Below, piece after piece: positions 8,253 through 15,852 of a DNA stretch of 20,323 nt. Within the stretch, counting starts at the first letter, position 1, and each line of letters opens with the position of its first letter. Source of the stretch: Priapulus caudatus (taxonomy: Eukaryota; Priapulida; Priapulimorpha; Priapulimorphida; Priapulidae); the NCBI RefSeq assembly GCF_000485595.1, contig NW_014577094.1, positions 144,755-165,077 on the forward strand, in the 5' to 3' direction. The notes beneath the pieces were generated by a model. The model made no database searches. It was given only the letters and a program-made list of their open reading frames with translations, and was not told the origin of the DNA. The translations under genes were made by a program, and so were the position numbers.

Positions 8253-8413
8253 CTTGATCATGCCGTACACATAACTCTCCGGTCCCGTGAACTCTGTCTT
8301 GTCCTTCACCTTGAGCAGGACTATGAAGAACAGGTAGTGCCACATGTTGTGTTCGTACTGAACGTGGTCCTCGTATGTGTACGCCTTGTTGTCAAACGTC
8401 TTCCTCTCCAAAC
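8253..8413 (-). pseudogene. ITPR (IP3 receptor) penultimate exon fragment, open and spliceable
   Basis: The minus strand encodes a split Gly plus 53 residues beginning [16 protein letters not shown] and including [20 protein letters not shown] and [13 protein letters not shown]. This is the cytosolic C-terminal domain just after the pore helix of inositol trisphosphate receptors. The GPESYV, HNMWHY and FDNK signatures separate it from ryanodine receptors. The two His of the family's C2H2-type zinc site (EDH and YEH, spaced 5) are present; the Cys pair would lie on the preceding exon. A CAG acceptor (8416-8414) and a GT donor (8252-8251) flank it, with phases matching the family. No pore or transmembrane exon is recognisable on the minus strand anywhere in the window. 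I therefore call it an orphan gene fragment antisense in the Nkx2.1 intron. It has no stop or frameshift, so it may be young or occasionally used as an exon. Confidence 0.85.
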
Positions 8414-8705
8414 CTGTGACATAGGTGACATATATATATACATGTAGATATATTATATAGCGGTTTAGGGTATCGAATTTATACGAGTAGGCCTATTATA
8501 TGTATGAAAACATATAAATGTATATCACATATACTCGTATACAGTGCGTCATTACCCTACGCCTCCCTAGGTTTGTATAGTCAGCCTACATCCTTCCTGC
8601 CGAATGTCAGCGATTAATAAAGGCAGCCTAATCGGCGATTTGCCGAGATAAAAACATCGGCAGCGACGACTCATTAGCTCTCTAATACTGCCGAGCACCG
8701 GCGCT
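8414..8705. other. Flank of the ITPR fragment, non-coding
   Basis: On the minus strand this would be the intron upstream of the ITPR exon. AT-rich sequence (8436-8540) includes a 9-bp inverted pair at 8481-8489 and 8532-8540. No earlier ITPR exon is recognisable here. Confidence 0.5.
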
Positions 8706-8792
8706 GCACGCACACACACATGCACGCACGCGCGCACGCGCACACACACGCGCGCGCGCACACACACACACGCACGCACGCACGCGCGCGCG
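8706..8792. repeat. (CA/CG)n alternating microsatellite
   Basis: This is a mixed CA, CG and CGCA dinucleotide/tetranucleotide tract. It is fully alternating purine-pyrimidine and hence Z-DNA prone. Open frames across it are artefacts. Confidence 0.95.
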
Positions 8793-11106
8793 GATAGATA
8801 TACGCTATGCATACGGACATGCATACGCCATCTCGGGATATATTTTGGTCGGCTATACGTCTTCGCTTCGTTCGCGATTTGTTTGCTAGCGGCAGCTGGT
8901 GGGAGCGCGTGAACGCCGCGTCACGCGTCGCAAGGACGGAGTCGTGTCAGACGAGCTATCGTGTCGTCACCCATCTGTACGCCGAACGTAAAGTGGCCGG
9001 CTGTCACTTTTCTTCTCGGTTATCACTCTTACTATTTTCCGCGGGGTCACCGCCCCGCAAATCGAATAATTGAAAACGAATTGAAAATCGAGCCAATGTA
9101 TCATTGCTGTATCTAGGCGTTATTAAAAAAAACAGGCAACTAAAATTCATTCGTGTCTGATAAATCGGCTGATATTTCATCTATGACCAATATTCGCGAG
9201 GCGACATGAGCAACGTAAAAGACATCTGCCTGACCAACGAAAGTACAAAATCGATTTCTGCAAAATTCTTTAGCGTTCTACTTGTTCGCGATTGTACCGG
9301 CATATAGCCTATAGCATGGAGTCGTGAGCTATCCTTTCACGATAGATGGCTGTGTTCAATTAACTGAGGGCAACAGATCTGTGTTTCTTGCATGCTTGCT
9401 TGCCATAGTTGCACAAACTCGGACCAAGCGTAAGTTTAAGCGCAAATAAAAACGGATCGAAGAGAATCTTTACCGGAAAAGACATTTTCATATACGTCAT
9501 CTAACCCTTGTTTTATCCCCCATCAACGTTTACGAAGTCTGCTAGGCGCGAACAAAAGAACGAGACAATAACACGCAAATTATTGTATATTCATGTAATG
9601 CTATGTAATTATAATCACGTACAGCATTGTACGTTATTCAAACCTGTCCGCCCATGAACAGCATTTAATCTATTCACGCGCGGTGATGACCCAGCATAAA
9701 CCCGCGATGATCATTAGTATTTAATATTAATAATTTACGAGACACCTTAATGAACAATTGACACTGTTGCACTACGGGTGATTATAACTGCAATCTTCGC
9801 TGTTCAATCCGCTTTCTAATCTGTCATTATCATCAGCAGAACCAATTTTTCTCGACCATCTAAACGTATGCTACCGAATATCTACGATGTAATTGGGCAC
9901 CAAGAACTTGATCCATCACCATGTCCGCTGTCAACAGCGAATATAACGTGACGACGCAAAAATATGGGTCTCATAACATTTTAAAAGTGTGATTTTAACA
10001 CGAGTGCAAAATATAGTTAATCTCGGACACTTGTTACACCTTAATGGTTATTATTTTGCTGGTGGGGACATTCGCTATATGCATGTATTCCACTTTCTAT
10101 GGTACACTTGCAATATCTGACAAATAGGTAATCCTCCGCTGCAAGGAAATACATAGCAGCTCATTTTACACCTATAGTTGTCTATATAAGAACGAATATA
10201 TATTGTTAATCCGTAAAGTAAGTATTTATACAAATAATGTTCGAGAATATAAAAATATAGTCAACTAAACTCGAGAAAATGCATACAGTATTGTGTACAA
10301 AAAGAAATATGCACATTGAAAACAATTATTTCCTGGGTAGGTACATGACGAACGCTTACATACGCTGAACGGCGCTATATAATGCTAGTGGAGTTATTTA
10401 CAATGACAGCTAAATATCCAAATAAATTTAATATGCAAATTCAGTTACCTAGTGCAGTTAATTATGTGAACATGTACTATTTCTTTGGATACCAACTACT
10501 ATGAACTACCAAATAAATAAATTGATAAACACGTGCTACAAATATGAATTGCTATATTAAATTTAATTGAATCGGTGAAAAGTAACGTAAATATAATTGC
10601 AGTTCGTACATGCATTTTCTTATTTATTTTATAAGGAACTATGTATTTAATAAAGAAACTAAAATAAATTATCCATAATACATAAAAACGTAATTTTTAG
10701 TAAACGCTGAGGAACGCTGTTTTTAACTACTGCTGCTGAGACCCCGGTTTAAACATTCTTTAAGCAGGCAAGCGCTTCTTTCTTACCATAATCGCCGCAT
10801 AATAACCAGAATTCCAATCTGCGCGTAAGTGTCTTGTAGTTGTGTGCCGCAAAGGTTGACTGTTGTATCCAGGACTAGTAGCCACGGGTTCGTTCATACC
10901 GAGAGCCAGTGTGTCACTTTGTGACCACTTTTCCCAAACTTTAGTATCTATCCATTCTACTACGTCAACTTTGTTTTGTGTTTAGTTCCTTCCATTATCT
11001 ATACTGGCAGAAGTTACTGAATAGTTATATGGCGATCGAGGAAAATGGCGCGCGGTACGTTTTTGATCCGTTGTGTATTCATCCGTGACATCGCAGCAAA
11101 CGTGCA
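8793..11106. other. Intron 1, long unique stretch without a gene
   Basis: About 2.3 kb is free of obvious repeats. The first 280 bases are GC-richer; the rest is AT-rich with scattered TAAT-type homeodomain cores. CACTTG cores (NK2 half-sites on the minus strand) occur at about 10029 and 10108, a density expected by chance. Being the longest repeat-free part of the intron, it is the most plausible place for conserved enhancers. That is inference only, and no coding exon is visible. Confidence 0.45.
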
Positions 11107-11293
11107 GAGGTACATTCGTCCTCTCCCCCACATCCACCAACCTTCTCCACCATTGCCTCCCCCTATCCTCTCCTCCTCCTCTCCTCCCCTTCTCCTCGTT
11201 CCTTGCTTCACCTACTTCTTCTCGTTCTCCGCCCCTTTCGTCTTCGCCTCCTCCTCATTCTCCTCCTCCCTTCGTGTTTTCTTTGTTTTCTAG
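11107..11293. repeat. Polypyrimidine (CT/CCT-rich) tract ending in an acceptor-like TAG
   Basis: A nearly continuous C/T strand with TCCTCC units occupies most of this interval and is capable of triplex formation. It ends GTTTTCTTTGTTTTCTAG at 11293, which resembles a splice acceptor. No conserved coding sequence or clear donor follows, so I do not propose an exon. Confidence 0.75.
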
Positions 11294-11659
11294 CTGACAA
11301 TCATATTGTCGCATCATTTCAGAAAGAGCACTTAAAGCCTTTTAAGGGTATATTCACGTACGGTAATAAATCATGCATAAGCAACATAATCACGCCTTCG
11401 CGATTCGTTTAACTGCCTCTACGCACGATCGTTATGTTCAAATTCACTATATAAGTGATATCATAATTGCGCAATGCGCAGTAGACATGATGCTTACATG
11501 ATTAGTTATGATCGCATAAACTAGACAATTCCATATAAGATAAGACCAAATACTACCCATCAGAGGAATGTTGGCTACTGGGAGCAGAAGAGTTGATTTA
11601 CTTTCGCTGTGATATTCTTCTACTCGGATATACGCGCTGTGGATAAAAGGTTGTAGGTA
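11294..11659. other. Intron 1, unique stretch without a gene
   Basis: I see nothing recognisable on either strand. The modest open frames have no family resemblance. Confidence 0.45.
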
Positions 11660-11673
11660 CCGCCATCTAGTGG
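11660..11673 (-). promoter_or_regulatory. CTCF-type binding motif
   Basis: The minus strand reads CCACTAGATGGCGG, matching all 14 positions of the core consensus CCASYAGRKGGCRS known for CTCF, which is conserved across Bilateria. It lies in unique intronic sequence. It could be an insulator or loop anchor of the Nkx2.1 locus. A single motif can arise by chance or from a mobile element, so occupancy is not established. Confidence 0.45.
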
Positions 11674-12128
11674 CAAAAGAAAACGATCCCGCGGGTGGCA
11701 TATCGTAAGCTGGGAGGGATACCGGAATACGTCTAGTTGCAAAAACGTTTTGTATGTACAAACAATCGTTAAATGCTCCGGATGACGCGAACTTACAATG
11801 TCACGTGTCGTGTGCACCTGCTGATATCCGGTGATTTTTACGCAAGCAAAAATATTAGAAGTGGGCTTAACAAAAGAGCCTGCCTTATGCGGGTGCGAAT
11901 GTTGCTCTGGGAAAGAATTGGATTAAACGCCAGTGGGTTCATCAATTTTCTGAATGGTGCTAAAAGGTTCCAGGACACCACGTACGCACGTGCTTTATGG
12001 TACACAAACGTGTGTTGTATTTTTGTTTGTCTTAATACTCATAAACGCAAGTAAGAGAATAGTCAGATGAAAGGATTAAAGCGGCATTGCAGCAAGTACA
12101 CAGCCATCCACTTTATTGCTATCAATGG
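11674..12128. other. Intron 1, unique stretch without a gene
   Basis: There is an open frame of 93 codons on the + strand (11773-12054), but it shows no motif, family resemblance or coding-type codon use. I do not call it a gene. Confidence 0.45.
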
Positions 12129-12210
12129 GCATAGCGCAGAAATAATAGAATCGGTCACCTCAGTCATTGGGTTCATAGGTTCATATTACATTTAAAAAAT
12201 TATGCTCCAG
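12129..12210. repeat. 82-bp dispersed direct repeat, copy 2
   Basis: This copy is identical to 6579-6660. After the shared block it goes straight to ACACCTATG, whereas copy 1 reaches ACACCTACG after about 36 further bases. That suggests an internal deletion in this copy. Perfect identity indicates a recent duplication, gene conversion or a young mobile family. Confidence 0.9.
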
Positions 12211-12310
12211 ACACCTATGCCCGCCCAATCTAGAAAGTTAAAACCAGACATGCGCGCGCACAATCCCCGCGTAAGACATTCTGCATGCTACGCTACATCG
12301 GTTGTTCTGT

Positions 12311-12945
12311 TTCTTATTATATTATATTATATACATTATTATATTATTATATATACAACACGCTACGGAAATAACACGTTGAAGCACCGATATTTGTGCT
12401 GCATGTATAAGTACAAGTATAGTATATGTATAGTATGAATAGTATAAATATAGTAATATGTATATAGTGTGTATAGTATATATAATGTAAGTATAAGATA
12501 TATAGTATGTATAGTATATGTATAGTATATGTATAGTATATGTATAGTATGTATAGTATATGTATAGTATGTATATTATAAGTATAATATATGCATAGCA
12601 TGTATAGTATATGTATAGTATATGTATAGTATGTATAGTATATGTATAGTATGTATATTATAAGTATAATATATGCATAGCATGTATAGTATATGTATAG
12701 TATATGTATAGTGTTATAGTATAAATATATAATATATGCATGGTATGTATAGTATATGTATAGTATATGTATAGTATATGTATAGTATATGTATAGTATA
12801 TGTATAGTATGTATATTACAAGTATAATATATGCATAACATGTATAGTATATATATAGTATATGTATATAGTGTTATAGTATAAATATATAATATATGCA
12901 TGGTATGTATAGTATATATGTATAGTATATGTATAGCTCGTAAAC
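12311..12945. repeat. AT-rich higher-order minisatellite (TATGTATAGTA units)
   Basis: Eleven-base units related to TATGTATAGTA are tandemly repeated from about 12410 to 12945, after an AT-rich lead-in (12311-12360). Longer blocks containing GTATATTAYAAGTATAATATATGCATA start at 12571, 12653 and 12811, and a TGTTATAGTATAAATATATAATATATGCATGG block occurs at about 12710 and 12869. This shows higher-order duplication. The 200-codon minus-strand Tyr/Ile/His/Leu open frame is an artefact of the array. Confidence 0.9.
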
Positions 12946-12971
12946 GCACATATAGGATCGCGTAAAATAGC

Positions 12972-12993
12972 TGGGGGTGGGGGTGGGGGGGGT
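12972..12993 (+). repeat. G-rich run with quadruplex potential
   Basis: Runs of five, five and eight G separated by single T form GGGGGTGGGGGTGGGGGGGG. The run directly follows the AT-rich minisatellite. It is a candidate G-quadruplex on the + strand. Confidence 0.8.
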
Positions 12994-13916
12994 AGGTTCA
13001 TTCATGCAGGGGTTAATAATGGCAAATGATCTTAATTTAATGATTGTCTTATTAACCCCTTATTCGCGCTGGGCATACGGCGTGCGATAGAGCGTACTTC
13101 TCTCTATCTGCATACTACAGACAGACATGCAGACAGACGAAGCATATCTTATAGGAATCACTCGTGTGTGCGGCCGCAGAGAAGACAAGAACTTAGGGGT
13201 GATGAGAAGGAGAGGGGACGCAGACCCTGGTTGCCCCCGCTTTACAAATTAAGCCAGCATTCAGAGTTAACGCGACCCCGGAAATGAGTGGAATGTGAAT
13301 TTCTAGCTAGCCGGCTGAAGAATACAAGTTTGTGTTGATATGTATATATACTTATACAATATTTTTTTGTAATTGTAGCCTATATATATATTTTTATTTA
13401 TTGAGACAACTTACTAATTGCTATGGAAAGCCGTACAGTTTGTGTTTAGTTCTTATCATAACTAAATTCGCATGATGAGATTGGAAATTTGTTTTCATTT
13501 TTCCATGTTCTTTTTCTTTTAAATTTGTAATTTGATTTACAATTTGCAACGTTGGGTTAACGTTCTGCAGAATAGAAGCAGTTTCGAAAATTGCTCGTAA
13601 CATAAATGCTGAATAGAGTGGTAGTATATATAAGGAGTTCAACAAGATCGGAAAAATAGCTCCATTTTAGACGGAACGTAATCGACACGCTTAATTAGGC
13701 ATACATTACGTCCTCGCTGTATCCTAATAAAAATCCGAGTCCGGGTTATCCGAAAATATACTGATAGAGCTGACGGTTATAACGACAAAAACTGATAGAG
13801 TAGTAACGACGGTTCGCAGCGTGCGTTAGTCAAGCAATAGAATGCGCGCGTTTGTATGTGTAGCATCTTCATCATCACATGGATGGAAGGTTAATGGATA
13901 ATAGAACAAAATAAAT

Positions 13917-13920
<4 letters not shown>
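12994..13920. other. Intron 1, unique stretch without a gene
   Basis: This is mixed, then AT-rich sequence. A 74-codon minus-strand open frame (13421-13645) has no recognisable motif. I see nothing else here that I can support. Confidence 0.45.

Positions 13921-13963
<43 letters not shown>
13921..13963. repeat. (TA)n microsatellite
   Basis: This is a perfect TA tract of about 21 units preceded by AAATAAATTATG. A second TA tract at 17442-17487 has a closely similar left flank (AAATAAATTA). Confidence 0.97.
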
Positions 13964-13966
<3 letters not shown>

Positions 13967-14098
13967 TACTCCGTGGAGGTAGGGATGCGCGGGGTGGTAC
14001 AACATGTTATGTTTATATGGACTATACATAGTATGTCTTCCCTATGGACAAAATGTGCGATAATACATAAAACATACATATATCGTATGAGCATCCCA

Positions 14099-14166
14099 TC
14101 AAGAGCTAATAATACGTAAGGTATTAAGCCCTATTAGATTATACATAAGGCATTATCAGCTCTTGA
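14099..14166. repeat. Near-perfect 15-bp inverted repeat
   Basis: TCAAGAGCTAATAAT (14099-14113) and ATTATCAGCTCTTGA (14152-14166) pair at 14 of 15 positions around a 38-base loop. The loop also has related TAAGG strings. It could be a small MITE remnant or a structured intronic RNA element. No target duplication was found. Confidence 0.6.
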
Positions 14167-14415
14167 TTCCATGTAGGGCCTATGCAGGGAGAGGTTACAG
14201 AGGAGTGAGACAACAGTAGACATCGTACGTTTTCCCTACGGACGATGGGGGGGGGGTGAGAATGTCAAACCACATACACGCACTTTTCAGGAACACACGA
14301 CAAACAGGACGGTTTAGTTGCGCATTGCAGATGCGTATCGCGCGCGCGCACGTACACTCCATGAGCGCGGAGGATAGTTTCCATGTTTTAGATTACCCAG
14401 TATAGGACAACCGCG

Positions 14416-14667
14416 CGCCGCCATGTTTGACCATCGCCGCCATGTTTGACACACGCCGCCATGTTTGACCCACGCTACCATGTTTGACCATCGCCGCCAT
14501 GTTTGACCCACGCCGCCATGTTTGACCCACGCTACCATGTTTGACCATCGCCGCCATGTTTGACCCACGCCGCCATGTTTGACCCTCGCCGCCATGTTTG
14601 ACCTCGCCGCCATGTGTGACCCTCGCCGCCATGTTTGACCTTCGCCGCCATGTTTGAGCCTCGCCGC
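14416..14667. repeat. 19-bp minisatellite of YY1-like motifs beside the exon 2 acceptor
   Basis: Thirteen units of CGCCGCCATGTTTGACCCA (variants in the last 3 bases; unit 10 is 18 bp) fill 14416-14661, followed by a decayed partial unit. Ten units contain AACATGGCGGC on the minus strand, which equals the YY1 consensus AANATGGCGGC. Units 4 and 7 carry GCTACC instead, giving a 57-bp three-unit higher-order repeat (units 4-6 and 7-9). On the + strand each typical unit also shows a GCCGCCATG start-like context, but no frame continues into exon 2. The array ends 30 bp before the splice acceptor. Confidence 0.93.
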
Positions 14668-14697
14668 TAACCTTCAACCTTCGTCTTCGTCTTGCAG
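14667..14697 (+). promoter_or_regulatory. Branch site, polypyrimidine tract and 3' splice site of intron 1
   Basis: A consensus-type branch string CTAAC (14667-14671, branch A at 14670) lies 27 bases before the intron's last G. A pyrimidine-rich tract (CCTTCGTCTTCGTCTTG) leads to CAG at 14695-14697. The branch string is formed where the last minisatellite unit decays (CGCCGCTAAC in place of CGCCGCCAT). Confidence 0.8.
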
Positions 14698-15398
14698 TTT
14701 CGCGTCTCATGAGCCACTCGTCGGGCATGAACATGAACATGTCGTCGACCGTGTCGGCGCTGAACGGCATCGACGGCGGCATGCACAAGGGCATGCAGTT
14801 TCCGCTGACGCAGCGACGCAAGCGGCGCGTGCTCTTCACGCAGGCGCAGGTCTACGAGCTGGAGCGTCGCTTCAAGCAGCAGAAGTACCTGTCGGCGCCC
14901 GAACGCGAGCACCTCGCCAGTCTCATCAACCTGACGCCGACGCAGGTGAAGATCTGGTTCCAGAATCACCGCTACAAGTGCAAGCGCGCCACCAAGGACA
15001 AGCAGATGCAGGAGCATCAGCACAGCGGCCAGCAGGGCGGCGCTGCGGGCGGCGGCGCGCAGGGCGGCCAGCAGTCGCCGCGGCGCGTCGCCGTGCCCGT
15101 GCTCGTGAAGGACGGTAAGCCGTGCACGGCGGGCTTGGGCGGCGCCGACGCCGGCATGCAGGCGTCGCAGGCGGCGAGCCACCGGCACGGCCAGCACGCC
15201 GCCGCCATGCCGCAGGCGATGACGCCCGACAACTCGGTGAACTCCGGCGCGCATCAGTCGCCGGTGACGGCGGCGAGCATGCAGAGCAGCATGACGAACC
15301 ACCTGACGAGCTCGATTAACTACAACGCCGTCGCCGGTATGAGCTCGGCCGACGTCGTCGCCTCCTACATACCGTCGCTCACGCACCGCGCCTGGTGA
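14698..15398 (+). CDS. Nkx2.1: Nkx2.1/2.4 homeobox protein, exon 2 (homeodomain and C-terminus)
   Basis: This exon encodes residues 120-352, continuing the split codon of exon 1. The 60-residue homeodomain (residues 159-218, bases 14814-14993) begins [20 protein letters not shown]. It contains [20 protein letters not shown] and ends with helix 3 [11 protein letters not shown]. Gln50, Asn51 and Tyr54 are present; Tyr54 is diagnostic for NK2-class proteins, which bind CAAGTG-type sites. A Gln/Gly-rich linker follows, then the NK2-specific domain [15 protein letters not shown] (248-262). The protein ends HRAW, like the GRTW end of vertebrate NKX2-1. Total length of 352 is close to the vertebrate protein (about 370). 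Residue 56 is Cys where vertebrate NKX2-1 has Met. Codons are strongly GC-ending. Long antisense frames here are shadows of that bias. Confidence 0.97.
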
Positions 15399-15550
15399 GA
15401 GAGAGAGAGATAGATGCGGGGCGACACTGTACAGTTAGATGCAGCAAGTATTACACCGCGGCGGCCGTCATCTGCGTCGGCAACGCTCCCGCGCCCTCGT
15501 GCGGCCGACTCTAGTACTGCACGTGAGGAAAGACGGACGGGTAACTCTGA

Positions 15551-15558
15551 TGACGTCA
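15551..15558. promoter_or_regulatory. Second palindromic CRE (TGACGTCA)
   Basis: This is a perfect consensus 8-mer about 150 bp after the stop codon, identical to the element upstream of exon 1 (3052-3059). In a transcribed UTR it may be incidental or part of a downstream enhancer. Confidence 0.3.
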
Positions 15559-15810
15559 GAGACACTGGTGCGTCGCCCAGGACAACGTTAGCTGGGAAAT
15601 CTAAATGCGTACTACCGTCACGCGTGTCCGTATACGCGCGAAGCTGTCACGGGGAGGGCCGGGAACTGCGGGTGGGGGGATGGGGCACGGCCGTAGCGAA
15701 GGTGGCGCGGTGGTGGGCGTCTTTGTCACCGCCGCAACGCTACTGACACCGCCCGATGTCGCACACGAACCGAGCTCGCGAAGCCTTAAGACGCAGCAGT
15801 CTGATCTACC

Positions 15811-15852
15811 GTACACGCACGCGCGCGCGCACACACGCGCGCGTGCGTGTAC
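15811..15852 (+). other. 17-bp perfect hairpin (CG/CA-rich) in the 3' UTR region
   Basis: GTACACGCACGCGCGCG (15811-15827) pairs perfectly with 15836-15852 around an 8-base loop. In RNA this would be a very stable stem, and in DNA a cruciform or Z-DNA-prone tract. Its position about 410 bases after the stop places it in the likely 3' UTR. Confidence 0.75.

Larger units (their letters stand above)
3862..14697 (+). other. Intron 1 of Nkx2.1 (GT-AG, phase 1, 10,836 bp)
   Basis: The donor GTAAGT (3862-3867) and the acceptor TTCGTCTTGCAG (ending 14697) are both strong. Splicing produces the ATT (Ile) split codon and the sequence RFA-ISRLM. NKX2-1 proteins have RF(P)A-ISRFM at the same place, which fixes both boundaries. 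The intron carries most of the repeats in the window and an antisense ITPR fragment. Long developmental-gene introns often hold enhancers. I recognise no specific enhancer here apart from isolated motifs listed separately. Confidence 0.94.

Noticed and set aside
8253-8413. Ryanodine receptor as the identity of the antisense exon
   Set aside because: GPESYV, HNMWHY and the following NLDWFPRMRAMSL are IP3 receptor forms; ryanodine receptors differ at these places.
11276-11293. Strong acceptor-like tract ending TAG, as a possible extra exon
   Set aside because: No conserved coding sequence follows, and exon 1 joins exon 2 directly with the family-conserved RFA-ISR junction.
11773-12054. 93-codon plus-strand frame
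   Set aside because: No recognisable motif, no coding-type codon bias, and length within chance for this composition.
12347-12949. 200-codon minus-strand open frame
   Set aside because: It is generated entirely by the TATGTATAGTA minisatellite; the Tyr/Ile/His/Leu repeats follow the DNA period.
14416-14667. Possible CRISPR array
   Set aside because: Units are 19 bp, contiguous and without spacers, in an animal intron. It is a minisatellite.
14393-14839. Minus-strand frame with repeated QTWRRxSNMAA units
   Set aside because: It is a translation of the 19-bp minisatellite continuing into antisense of exon 2; there is no independent sign of a gene.
14667-15386. Long minus-strand open frame (239 codons) across the homeobox exon
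   Set aside because: It is the antisense shadow of a GC3-rich exon. The composition is Arg/His/Leu/Val-rich and there is no family resemblance.
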